A stretch of 64,000 nucleotides of DNA, taken from Saprospiraceae bacterium UBA2365 (GTDB taxonomy: Bacteria; Bacteroidota; Bacteroidia; Chitinophagales; Saprospiraceae). Numbering within the stretch: the stretch's first letter is position 1; every line of letters starts with the position of its first letter. This document shows positions 56,024 to 64,000 of this stretch, piece after piece. The translations under genes and the position numbers were made by a program. Where the stretch lies: positions 1 to 64,000 of the forward strand of contig DDTL01000066.1 of the NCBI GenBank assembly GCA_002344345.1. Direction: 5' to 3'. Below the pieces are notes generated by a model, which saw nothing but the letters and a program-made list of their open reading frames with translations, had not been told where the DNA came from and searched no databases.

Positions 56024-58243
56024 TTATTTTTCAACCCTGGTAACACTTGTAATCCCTTCTATCTGTTTAAGCCGAAGTGTCACAATGGCCAGCTGATTCT
56101 TGTTTTTTATATAAATACTGATCCTTCCTTCAAAATAACCCTCCTCTCCGGATATATTAAAAGAGCGTATATTCAGTCCAAGGTTTTCAGAAATTTCATT
56201 GATGATCTTTTTGATGGTTCCCGGTCCGGTATCAACACCAACGATGCTCAACTCGGCGACAAACTCTGATTGTTCACTGCTCGCCCATTCAGTTTGTACA
56301 ATCCTGTATCCATAATTGGCCATCAGATGGTTGGCATTGGTACAGGATGTCCGATGTATTTTCAAACCGCTTCCGGTGGTAATGAAACCAAAAATATCAT
56401 CTCCCAGAACCGGGTTACAACAACTGGCAAATGAATAATTGAATTTGTCCCCCGGTTCACCATTGATATAAACAGATGTGGGAGAACTTTGTTTAGTTGT
56501 GTTTGGCAATTTGATGGTTTCAGCCAAAAGTTCAATTGTACTTGTCTTTTTCTCTTCTTTCTGGATCAATTTGGGACCTTCAATATCAAAAGTCTTCAAC
56601 CTTCCAAGATCTACTTTTTCTGTTGCGATCGCGAAAAATAAATCGGGTCTGGATTGAAAACCAAAATATTTGACCAGCATGTCAATGTTCTCATCGTAAC
56701 TGACCTTGAGGTTTTTAAGCTTTCGTTCGAGCGTTTCTTTACCGAATTCTCCCATTTTCCGCTTTTCCTCCTTCATGGCAGAGCGGATTTTTGCTTTAGC
56801 TTTACCAGTAATGACGAGTTTTAGCCAGTTCTCATTGGGTTTTTGACTTTTGCTTGTTGTTACGGTGATCTTGTCCCCGTTATTAAGCTTATAACCCATC
56901 GGTACCAGGTTGTTGTTGACTTTGATGGCAACTGCCTTGTAACCGATGTCAGAGTGAATATCAAAGGCAAAGTCCAGTGCAGTCGCACCTTTTGGGAGGA
57001 TTCGCATATCTCCGTTAGGGGTGAAAACATACACTTCTTCCTTGAATAAATTGGTCTTGAAATCACTGATAAATTCAAGTGTGTCCGTGGAACTGTCCAG
57101 CAAGTCGCGAATGCTGTCCAGCCAGCGGTCATAAACATTGATCTTGTTGGTCTGTCCCTTGTATTTCCAGTGTGCCGCATATCCGCGTTCCGCAATGTCA
57201 TCCATTCGCTCACTTCTGATCTGAACTTCGACAAACTTTCCCTGCGGCCCGACTATGGTCGTATGCAAAGACTCATAACCATTGCTTTTGGGGTTGGTAA
57301 CCCAATCTTTCAGTCTTTCCGGGATCGGTGTATAGACATCGGTGATGACAGAATACACCTGCCAGCACAGGCTTTTTTCCTGCTCTTCAGGTACATTGAT
57401 GATGATCCGTACGGCAAAAAGGTCATAGATCTCTTCAAAAGTGACCTGTTTGGTCTTGATTTTGTTGTAAATGGAAGAAATCGATTTCGGACGTCCCAAC
57501 ACCCTGTATGGAACGTTCAACTGCTGAATTTTTTCTTTGAGCGGGTCGATGAATTCGGCGATGTACGCATCGCGCTCGTCCTTGGACTGATTGAGTTTTT
57601 GGGCAATATCATTATAAGTTTCCGGCTCTTTAATCGCCAGTATGATGTCCTGGAATTCTTTTTTTATATTGTATAGACCCAATCTGTGAGCTAACGGAGC
57701 ATAGATGTAGGCTGTTTCTGCAGCGATTTTGAGTTGTTTGTGCCTGGGCATCGACCCGATGGTCCTTAGATTGTGCAGTCTGTCCGCCATTTTGATCAAA
57801 ACGACGCGTACATCATAAACCAAAGTACTAAGTACTTTTTTATAATTCTCGGCCTGAGGTGATTCCACATTGTACAAACCATCCAGTTTGGTCAGTCCAT
57901 CAACAATTTTCGCTATTTTAGGGCCAAAAAGATCGGCAATCTCCTCCAGACTGACTTCGGTATCTTCCACCACATCGTGCAAAATAGCGCTGGCAATGGC
58001 AGTGGGACCAAGACCTATTTCATTATAACATATCCGGGCAACTTCAATGGGGTGATGAATGTATGGTTCTCCGGATTTTCTGCGCTGAAACTTATGGGCA
58101 TCAACTGCCAGATCAAAAGATTTTTTGATCAGTGCATAGTCCTCATCCTCGAGCTTAGGCACGATGCCTCCGACGAGACTGTTGAAATCTTTTTCAACAA
58201 GCTTAAGTTCTGCAGCAGTTGTAGCAATGTCGCTTTTACCCAC
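56024..58243 (-). CDS. rsh: Bifunctional (p)ppGpp synthetase/hydrolase, RelA/SpoT homolog
   Basis: The 739-residue protein has the full RSH layout: HD hydrolase domain (YIHHPIEVARIC, AILHDVVEDTEVSLEEIADL, KMADRLHNLRT), synthetase domain (GRPKSISSIYNKIKTKQ, IYDLFAVRIIIN, YESLHTTIVGPQGKFVEVQI), TGS domain (VYVFTPNGDMRILPKGATAL) near 390-450, and a C-terminal ACT domain. Both active sites look complete, so it should make and degrade the alarmone. It is cytoplasmic. fur follows after 13 bases. In Bacteroidota this is usually the main long RSH. Confidence 0.96.
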   Translation of the reverse strand: MGKSDIATTAAELKLVEKDFNSLVGGIVPKLEDEDYALIKKSFDLAVDAHKFQRRKSGEPYIHHPIEVARICYNEIGLGPTAIASAILHDVVEDTEVSLEEIADLFGPKIAKIVDGLTKLDGLYNVESPQAENYKKVLSTLVYDVRVVLIKMADRLHNLRTIGSMPRHKQLKIAAETAYIYAPLAHRLGLYNIKKEFQDIILAIKEPETYNDIAQKLNQSKDERDAYIAEFIDPLKEKIQQLNVPYRVLGRPKSISSIYNKIKTKQVTFEEIYDLFAVRIIINVPEEQEKSLCWQVYSVITDVYTPIPERLKDWVTNPKSNGYESLHTTIVGPQGKFVEVQIRSERMDDIAERGYAAHWKYKGQTNKINVYDRWLDSIRDLLDSSTDTLEFISDFKTNLFKEEVYVFTPNGDMRILPKGATALDFAFDIHSDIGYKAVAIKVNNNLVPMGYKLNNGDKITVTTSKSQKPNENWLKLVITGKAKAKIRSAMKEEKRKMGEFGKETLERKLKNLKVSYDENIDMLVKYFGFQSRPDLFFAIATEKVDLGRLKTFDIEGPKLIQKEEKKTSTIELLAETIKLPNTTKQSSPTSVYINGEPGDKFNYSFASCCNPVLGDDIFGFITTGSGLKIHRTSCTNANHLMANYGYRIVQTEWASSEQSEFVAELSIVGVDTGPGTIKKIINEISENLGLNIRSFNISGEEGYFEGRISIYIKNKNQLAIVTLRLKQIEGITSVTRVEK

Positions 58244-58436
58244 CTTAATCAGATTTAATATGCAAAAGAAAAACTAAAATAGCATATTATTACCATAACC
58301 AGACTATTTTCATCCAACTATATTGAACGGGTACCCGATTATGCCACTGGTAAAAAGGGTTTTTGTCGGTTCAATGATATGATATATGAATGAAAAAAGA
58401 ATTTATTAATTATCATCTGAAATATTCAAAAGGTTA

Positions 58437-58444
58437 TATATTTG
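58437..58444 (+). promoter_or_regulatory. Candidate tRNA-Leu promoter -7 box (TATATTTG)
   Basis: TATATTTG matches TAnnTTTG and lies about 75 bases before the tRNA 5' end. No clear -33 TTTG is seen. Confidence 0.35.
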
Positions 58445-58519
58445 CAGTCCATTTGAACTCAGAGACCATTGAAGTATAGAAAAATTACTTTTTTTTGTTG
58501 TTTTGGCTTTCTGATCATA

Positions 58520-58601
58520 GCGGGTGTGGTGAAATTGGTAGACACGCTAGACTTAGGATCTAGTGCCGCGAGGCTTGGGGGTTCGAGTCCCTCCACCCGC
58601 A
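58520..58601 (+). tRNA. tRNA-Leu (anticodon UAG)
   Basis: The acceptor stem is GCGGGTG / CACCCGC with discriminator A. The D-arm region TGGTGAAATTGGTAGACAC, the anticodon stem-loop GCTAGACTTAGGATCTAGT (anticodon TAG), a long variable arm (GCCGCGAGGC) and the T-arm GGGGGTTCGAGTCCCTCC are all present. The long variable arm and anticodon define leucine. CCA is not encoded. A T6 run follows directly and may end transcription. Confidence 0.97.
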
Positions 58602-58603
58602 CT

Positions 58604-59002
58604 TTTTTGTAAAAGCTATTGGCAATTTGTAGCAAAATCAAATCAGGCTGCATGTTAAGACAGAAGTTCTGCAATCAATCTTCATTAATTGAGAAAAATT
58701 TAACCATCACCGGCTTCCTAAGTATGTATAAAAATGCTCCGGGATCAGCTAAGATTATTAAGCTGGATAAAAGAAAAAAATAGTGGCCGCCACTCTTAGT
58801 GAATGCCTTTTATAAATGATGGATTAAAACTGAAAGAAATATTTAGTAATTTCAGATATAATAAGTGATATGATTTAAAATAATATTTTTAAAACAAATC
58901 GTTTTTGATATAAAATTTTGGATGCATATCAGAAAAAGTGTACAAATGATCTGACCCGGAAATGGGTAATGATAACTCGATAACATATCTAAAAAGATAA
59001 CT
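58604..59002. other. Intergenic region before tig
   Basis: 399 AT-rich bases between tRNA-Leu and trigger factor. A small palindrome AGTGGCCGCCACT at 58782-58794 is the only structured element I see. No gene is supported; the tig promoter should be here. Confidence 0.45.
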
Positions 59003-60409
59003 ATGCAAATTAATAAAACATCAATAGATGAACTCCAGCTTCAGGTTGAGTTTTTAATCGAAAAAAGTGATTACGAAGAAACACTCGGCAAAAAAATGCG
59101 TGAAAAGCAGAAAAGTTCGAGTTTTAAAGGTTTCAGGATCGGGAAAGTGCCTGAGAATCTGATCAGGAAAATGTACGGCAACACCCTGCTGGCAGAAACT
59201 GTCAACGAAGTATTGGGCAAATCCATGGATAATTTTTTTGAAACAGAAAAAATTGAATATATGGGTGAACCAATCCTTGCCGAAGGACAAGACCCCGTTG
59301 ATCTGGATATCAATCAATTGAAGGACTATACTTTTATCTTCGACCTTGGGCTGAGACCACAATTTGAGATCAACGGTGTTTCCGAAAACGATGCCTACAC
59401 CCTCAGATCTATTCTGATTGACGAGAAAACCATAGACGATGAATTTGAAATGATCAGAAGAAGGGCTGGAAAACAAGAGTCCGTCGAAGATGGCATTGAA
59501 GAAAAGGATATTTTGACTCTGAAAGCCAAAGAACTGGATGGTGACCTGTTGAAATACGAAGGTTGGGAAACCAGTTTCAGCATCATGGTTCAGGATATTG
59601 CAGGAGAAGACCTTAAAAAAGAGGTGTTGGCGAAACAACAGGGAGATTTTATACGTTTTGATATATACAATCTCGAAAAAGACAGAGATGAAAGTTTTGT
59701 TAAAAAACATTTCCTTTTCCTGGATGAGAATGAGGAAAAAGAAATTGGAAGAAATTTCGAAGCTGAGATCAGGGAAGTGAAAAGATTGGTGCCGGCAGAA
59801 CTGGATGAAGAGTTTTTCCAGTTTCATTTTGGAGAAGAAGTAAAAGATGAAGAAGCAGCCAGATCGTTTATCAAGGATGAATTGCAAAAGTTCTACGAAA
59901 CTGAAGCAAAACAATTCCTCAATATGAATATTATGGAGGAAGTTTTGGCTGAAACAGAAGTCCGTTTTCCGGAAGCTTTTCTGAAAAGATGGCTCTTGCA
60001 GATGGATAAGAACAAGGAAATGGAGGAATCTGTTTTCGATAAACAATTTGAGACTTTCCTCAAAGAGATGAAATGGCAGATGATCGTGAGTGAATTGGGC
60101 AGGAAGTACCAGATCGATGTGGAAGTAGAAGAAGTATCCAGACAATTGCAGATGAGAGCCTACAATTATCTGAATTCACAGATGGGTTATGCCGATCCTG
60201 AAATGATCAGGCAGATTTATGATTACATGATGAAGGATAAAAATCAATATCAAAAGGCTGTTGAAGAACTTATGACAGCGAAAGTATTTGATAAAGTCAG
60301 AGAGATCATTCAGCCTGTGCTGCAGGAAGTTACAATCGATTCTTTCAGGGAAGAAGTGAAGGCATTGAATGAGCAAATAAAGGAAAGAAACTTAACAGAA
60401 CATTTTTAG
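59003..60409 (+). CDS. tig: Trigger factor
   Basis: The 468-residue protein has the N-terminal ribosome-binding domain with FKGFRIGKVPENLIRKMYGN (the family GFRxGKxP signature) and a long C-terminal helical chaperone region. The central peptidyl-prolyl isomerase domain looks diverged, as is common in Bacteroidota. It binds nascent chains at the ribosome exit. It heads the tig-clpP-clpX unit (37 bases to clpP), the standard order. Confidence 0.94.
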   Translation: MQINKTSIDELQLQVEFLIEKSDYEETLGKKMREKQKSSSFKGFRIGKVPENLIRKMYGNTLLAETVNEVLGKSMDNFFETEKIEYMGEPILAEGQDPVDLDINQLKDYTFIFDLGLRPQFEINGVSENDAYTLRSILIDEKTIDDEFEMIRRRAGKQESVEDGIEEKDILTLKAKELDGDLLKYEGWETSFSIMVQDIAGEDLKKEVLAKQQGDFIRFDIYNLEKDRDESFVKKHFLFLDENEEKEIGRNFEAEIREVKRLVPAELDEEFFQFHFGEEVKDEEAARSFIKDELQKFYETEAKQFLNMNIMEEVLAETEVRFPEAFLKRWLLQMDKNKEMEESVFDKQFETFLKEMKWQMIVSELGRKYQIDVEVEEVSRQLQMRAYNYLNSQMGYADPEMIRQIYDYMMKDKNQYQKAVEELMTAKVFDKVREIIQPVLQEVTIDSFREEVKALNEQIKERNLTEHF

Positions 60410-60446
60410 AACCCGATTGTTATAACTAAGCAAAAAAAATAAGCGA

Positions 60447-61148
60447 ATGGATTACGGCAAAGAGTTTTTTAAATACGCTACCATGCATCGCGGAATGAGT
60501 TCCATGCATCTGGAGAAATACCTGGGTTCGACTATCGTACCTGATATTAATGCTTTTACGCCTCAGGTGATCGAGGAAAGGCAGATGAATATTGTAGGAA
60601 TGGACGTTTTTTCCAGGTTGATGATGGACAGGATCATTTTTTTGGGTGTACCGATCAATGATTATGTTGCCAATGTGATCCAGGCTCAGATGCTATTCCT
60701 GGAATCAACGGATGCCAAAAGAGACATACAGATGTTTATTAACAGCCCGGGTGGATCAGTTATCTCAGGTATGGGCATCTATGATACGCTTCAATATGTA
60801 AGTCCTGAAATCGCGACGATCTGTACAGGGATGGCTGCATCCATGAGCGCTGTATTGCTGGCAGCCGGGACCAAAGGCAAAAGGACCTGCCTCAATCACA
60901 GCCGCGTCATGATACACCAGCCGATGGGCGGCATGCAGGGTCAGGTGTCAGAAATGGAGATCTCATACAAACTAATCAAGCAGTTGCAAAAGGAACTGTA
61001 TGATATCCTGGCATACCACACGGGTAAGACATTTGAAGTCATCGAGAAAGATTGCGACAGGGATAATTGGATGACAGCCACTGACGCTAAAGATTACGGT
61101 CTGGTGGATGAAGTACTTACCAGGGATAATCCTAAAAAGAAAGATTGA
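60447..61148 (+). CDS. clpP: ATP-dependent Clp protease proteolytic subunit ClpP
   Basis: The 233-residue serine protease contains DVFSRLMMDRIIFLGVPIND, INSPGGSVISGMGIYDTLQY, the catalytic Ser in CTGMAASMSAVLLAAG and the catalytic His in RVMIHQPMGGMQGQ, with an Asp in DRDNWMTATDAKDYGL. It forms the double-heptamer chamber. It stands between tig and clpX, with 38 bases to clpX. The first 35 residues contain a propeptide-like extension. Confidence 0.97.
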   Translation: MDYGKEFFKYATMHRGMSSMHLEKYLGSTIVPDINAFTPQVIEERQMNIVGMDVFSRLMMDRIIFLGVPINDYVANVIQAQMLFLESTDAKRDIQMFINSPGGSVISGMGIYDTLQYVSPEIATICTGMAASMSAVLLAAGTKGKRTCLNHSRVMIHQPMGGMQGQVSEMEISYKLIKQLQKELYDILAYHTGKTFEVIEKDCDRDNWMTATDAKDYGLVDEVLTRDNPKKKD

Positions 61149-61186
61149 TCATTTTACAGCAAGATAATTTTTGAATCCGGTTTGGA

Positions 61187-62413
61187 ATGAAAAAAGAAAA
61201 AGTCAGGTGTTCATTTTGCGGGAAACCTAAAGATCAAACCCTCATGCTCATAGCAGGCATTGAGGGTCATATCTGTGAAACCTGTGTGGAGCAGGCCTCA
61301 GAAATCGTCAGGGATGAGATCGGCAGGAAACACTTTGATCAAAAACATTTTGATATACCGGAAGTGACCCCCATGCAACTTAAAATTTTCATGGATCAGT
61401 ACGTGATAGGGCAGGAAGATGCCAAAAAACATCTGTCAGTTGCGGTGTATAATCACTATAAACGATTGAAACTGGGGCCGAGAAATGATGTTGAAATCGA
61501 AAAATCCAATATCATTTTTGTCGGTGAAACAGGCACTGGTAAAACACTGCTCGCAAAAACGATCGCCAAGTTCCTTGAAGTCCCGTTTGCGATAGTGGAT
61601 GCAACGGTTTTTACGGAAGCCGGTTATGTGGGTGAAGACGTGGAAAGCATGTTGACAAGATTGCTCCAGGCTTGTGATTACGATGTGGAAGCTGCACAAC
61701 GCGGTATCGTATACATTGATGAGATCGATAAAATAGCCAGGAAAAACGACAATCCGAGCATTACCAGAGATGTTTCGGGTGAAGGCGTACAACAATCTTT
61801 GCTCAAAATACTGGAAGGAAGCGATGTAAATGTGCCGCCTCAGGGTGGAAGAAAACATCCCGAGCAGAAAATGATCACCGTGGATACCAGGAATATCTTA
61901 TTCATAGCCGGAGGAGCTTTTGACGGTATATCCAAACACATTGCCAGAAGACTGAATACACAGGTGATCGGTTATAGTCACCAACAAAATGAAAGGGTGG
62001 ATAAAGAAAATTTGCTTCAGTATATCACGCATAAAGACCTGAAATCCTTTGGGTTGATCCCTGAACTGATCGGTAGGTTGCCTGTGTTGACTTATCTGGA
62101 TCCATTGGATGAAAAAGCGCTCAAAAGCATCTTGACAGAACCGAAAAATGCGCTTATCAAGCAGTATAAAAGCCTGTTTGCACTCGAAGGCATCGAACTG
62201 ATCTTTAAGGATGAAGCGCTCGATCTCATCGCCCGCAAATCAGTAGAATACAGGATCGGAGCACGCGGCCTTCGCTCCATTTGTGAAGCGATCCTGACTG
62301 ATGCCATGTTTGAATTGCCCTCCAAAAAGAACGTAAAGAAATTTGTTATTGATGTCGAATATGCCGAGGCCAGACTCTCGCACAGCAAACTAAGCAAGAT
62401 ACAGGCAGCGTGA
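61187..62413 (+). CDS. clpX: ATP-dependent Clp protease ATPase subunit ClpX
   Basis: The 408-residue AAA+ unfoldase starts with a C4 zinc finger ([19 protein letters not shown], then ICETC). It has Walker [16 protein letters not shown], Walker [13 protein letters not shown], the pore loop region with YVGEDVE, and sensor 2 [13 protein letters not shown]. It feeds substrates to ClpP. After the stop comes a 7-bp tandem repeat and then mnmE. Confidence 0.97.
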   Translation: MKKEKVRCSFCGKPKDQTLMLIAGIEGHICETCVEQASEIVRDEIGRKHFDQKHFDIPEVTPMQLKIFMDQYVIGQEDAKKHLSVAVYNHYKRLKLGPRNDVEIEKSNIIFVGETGTGKTLLAKTIAKFLEVPFAIVDATVFTEAGYVGEDVESMLTRLLQACDYDVEAAQRGIVYIDEIDKIARKNDNPSITRDVSGEGVQQSLLKILEGSDVNVPPQGGRKHPEQKMITVDTRNILFIAGGAFDGISKHIARRLNTQVIGYSHQQNERVDKENLLQYITHKDLKSFGLIPELIGRLPVLTYLDPLDEKALKSILTEPKNALIKQYKSLFALEGIELIFKDEALDLIARKSVEYRIGARGLRSICEAILTDAMFELPSKKNVKKFVIDVEYAEARLSHSKLSKIQAA

Positions 62414-62416
62414 TGA

Positions 62417-62490
62417 GCTGTGAACTGTGAACTGTGAACTGTGAATTGTGAACTGTGAACTGTGAATTGTGAACTGTGAACTGTGATCTG
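62417..62490 (+). repeat. 7-bp tandem repeat (TGTGAAC)n
   Basis: About ten copies of CTGTGAA with occasional CTGTGAAT changes (GAATTGTGAACTGTGAAC) fill the clpX-mnmE gap. Seven-base repeats of this kind recur in Bacteroidota intergenic DNA. Copy number is likely to vary between strains. Confidence 0.9.
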
Positions 62491-62578
62491 ATGTGAACAA
62501 AGGAACAATTCGAACAAAGAAACATCTCGAACAATTAGATCAACTCAAACAAACTCTGTCCAACAGAAATTCAGGCGT

Positions 62579-63964
62579 ATGCACTTTCATTCAAATGATA
62601 CCATTATTGCTCCGGCAACAGCAGTTTCCAACAGTGCCATTGCTTTGATCCGCTTGTCTGGCACGAATGCCGTAGCTTGTGTAGCCAAACATTTTTCTGG
62701 AAAAAACCTGTTTGAAATTTCACCCAATACTTCTGTTTTCGGAAGGATAAAAGATGGTAAAAATGCGGTTTTGGATGAAGTGGTGGTGACGGTTTTCAAA
62801 TCGCCACGCAGCTATACGGGTGAAGATGTGGTGGAGATCTCCTGCCATGCATCACCTTTCATTGTGCGTGAGATGATCAGCCTGTTTTCTCAGGCCGGTG
62901 CGAGGCTGGCAGAACCGGGTGAATTTACACTTCGCGCTTTCCTCAACGGGAAAATGGACCTATCCCAGGCGGAAGCGGTGGCAGACCTGATCGCATCTGA
63001 GTCTAAGGCCGGTCACAACATTGCACTCAGGCAGATGAATGGTCAGATCTCTTCCAAAATGGCTGTTTTGAGAGCCAATCTGATCGATTTTGCCAGTTTA
63101 CTGGAACTCGAACTCGATTTTTCGGAAGAGGATGTGGAATTTGCAGACAGGACGAGGTTGCGGCAGCTGGTGGAAGAAATCGATGGAGAGATCAGAAACC
63201 TGCTCAACTCATACAGCACAGGTAAACTGATCAGGAATGGTATCCCAACTGTGATTTCCGGGAGGCCCAATGCCGGGAAATCCACCTTGCTCAATACGCT
63301 TTTACAGGAGGACAGGGCCATCGTTTCCGACATTCCGGGTACAACGAGGGATACCATCGAAGAGGTTATCCAGATCAATGGTGTGCAATTCAGGCTGGTC
63401 GATACGGCAGGTATCCGCAAGACCAGCGATGCCATCGAGGCCACCGGAGTTCATAAAACCTACGAAAAGATCAGAAAATCAGCCATAGTGATCTATTTGT
63501 TCGATCCGGGCGCAATCACGGTTGAGGAGATCAGGCATGACCTGGAAAATCTTCCTGAAACCGAAGCGGAGATCATACTGGTGGCCAATAAATCCGACAA
63601 ACTGTTGGCAGGAAATGAATTGGAAGCATTTACCAGCGCATTTTCCGCTTATGAGTTGATCTCCATCAGTGCAAAACTGGAGCACAACATCGATACCCTG
63701 CGCAATACCCTGTATGAAAAAGTGTTAGGGCAGACCAATTACCAACAACAGGTGATCATCAGCAACGGAAGGCATTTTGAAGCGCTGAGCAAGGCCAGGG
63801 AAAGCCTTGAAATAGTGACCAGTGGTCTTGCTGAAGGTTTGCCTTCAGACCTCGTTGCCCTGGAACTTCGTCAGGTATTGTATTATGTGGGCAGCATCAC
63901 AGGAGCCATAGGCACGGAAGATGTATTGGGAAATATCTTTGGAAAGTTCTGTATCGGAAAGTGA
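62579..63964 (+). CDS. mnmE: tRNA uridine-5-carboxymethylaminomethyl(34) synthesis GTPase MnmE
   Basis: The 461-residue protein has the N-terminal folate-binding domain (TIIAPATAVSNSAIALIRLS), a helical domain, and an embedded G domain with SGRPNAGKSTLLNTLL (G1), DIPGTTRDTIEE (G2/3 side), LVDTAGIRKT and NKSDK. It ends in the diagnostic C-terminal FCIGK with its catalytic Cys. With MnmG it modifies U34 of certain tRNAs. It is complete and ends 36 bases before the window edge. Confidence 0.97.
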   Translation: MHFHSNDTIIAPATAVSNSAIALIRLSGTNAVACVAKHFSGKNLFEISPNTSVFGRIKDGKNAVLDEVVVTVFKSPRSYTGEDVVEISCHASPFIVREMISLFSQAGARLAEPGEFTLRAFLNGKMDLSQAEAVADLIASESKAGHNIALRQMNGQISSKMAVLRANLIDFASLLELELDFSEEDVEFADRTRLRQLVEEIDGEIRNLLNSYSTGKLIRNGIPTVISGRPNAGKSTLLNTLLQEDRAIVSDIPGTTRDTIEEVIQINGVQFRLVDTAGIRKTSDAIEATGVHKTYEKIRKSAIVIYLFDPGAITVEEIRHDLENLPETEAEIILVANKSDKLLAGNELEAFTSAFSAYELISISAKLEHNIDTLRNTLYEKVLGQTNYQQQVIISNGRHFEALSKARESLEIVTSGLAEGLPSDLVALELRQVLYYVGSITGAIGTEDVLGNIFGKFCIGK

Positions 63965-64000
63965 AGTTGTTTTCCTTTGATTATCTAATGCCTTTTATTT

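Noticed and set aside
58459..58674. 71-codon minus-strand frame with VEGLEPPSLAALDPKSSV
   Set aside because: It is antisense to tRNA-Leu, a well-known source of false peptides.
59054..60145. 363-codon minus-strand frame inside tig
   Set aside because: Long antisense frame caused by the Glu/Lys-rich codons of trigger factor; its translation is Phe/Leu/His-rich and not protein-like.

Overview
The window is a chromosomal stretch of a Bacteroidota bacterium. The evidence is a complete type IX secretion/gliding core (porP/sprF-like gene, gldK, gldL, gldM, gldN), several outer-membrane and lipoprotein genes with Bacteroidota-style signal peptides, general absence of Shine-Dalgarno sequences, and TAnnTTTG-type promoter boxes. 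A Saprospiraceae-like lineage is plausible, but that is an impression and no marker was compared. Most of the window is ordinary housekeeping sequence. Intergenic regions are often long, AT-rich and full of short dispersed repeats.

Layout. 0-4 kb: a small orphan gene, a DUF5723-like outer-membrane protein and a lipoprotein. 4-20 kb: metabolic genes (beta-CASP metallo-hydrolase, old yellow enzyme, CoA-transferase, DUF389 membrane protein, geranylgeranyl-reductase-like flavoprotein, aminotransferase plus omega-amidase, Yip1 protein, a DPE2-like 4-alpha-glucanotransferase, oligopeptidase B). 20.2-21.9 kb: a gene-free repeat hub. 22-26 kb: a PDZ protein with a Cys/His-rich tail, rarA and an acyl-CoA dehydrogenase. 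26.6-33.8 kb: a complete type II-C CRISPR-Cas locus with a divergent tracrRNA, cas9 (1388 aa), cas1, cas2 and an array of 18 repeats and 17 spacers. 34-39 kb: icd, rpsU, a CvfB-like gene and a lemA/TPM operon. 39.4-45.2 kb: the type IX secretion cluster. 45.5-53.9 kb: a beta-helix lipoprotein, a toxin-antitoxin remnant, an MFS transporter, a RimK / aspartoacylase-like / PBP4 cluster and a lipoprotein methyltransferase. 53.9-58.2 kb: rsh-fur-purA. 58.5-64 kb: tRNA-Leu, tig, clpP, clpX and mnmE.

How parts work together. The CRISPR locus is self-contained. The minus-strand tracrRNA matches the 5' end of the crRNA-sense repeat, so the array is read on the minus strand, opposite to the cas genes. 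Each repeat contains a TATCTTTG box that fits the Bacteroidota -7 consensus, suggesting that each crRNA may start from its own repeat. A candidate cas9 promoter lies upstream of the tracrRNA gene, so the cas9 leader would be antisense to tracrRNA. The aminotransferase and omega-amidase genes overlap and look like a methionine-salvage (glutamine transaminase) pair. tig-clpP-clpX is a proteostasis cluster.

The less ordinary items are the repeat-embedded promoter and cas9-leader/tracrRNA architecture, a MITE-like palindromic element present in three full copies, the PDZ protein with a metal-binding-like tail, a methyltransferase carrying a lipoprotein signal, and a RelE-type toxin interrupted by one stop codon. 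I did not find a clearly new multi-gene system.
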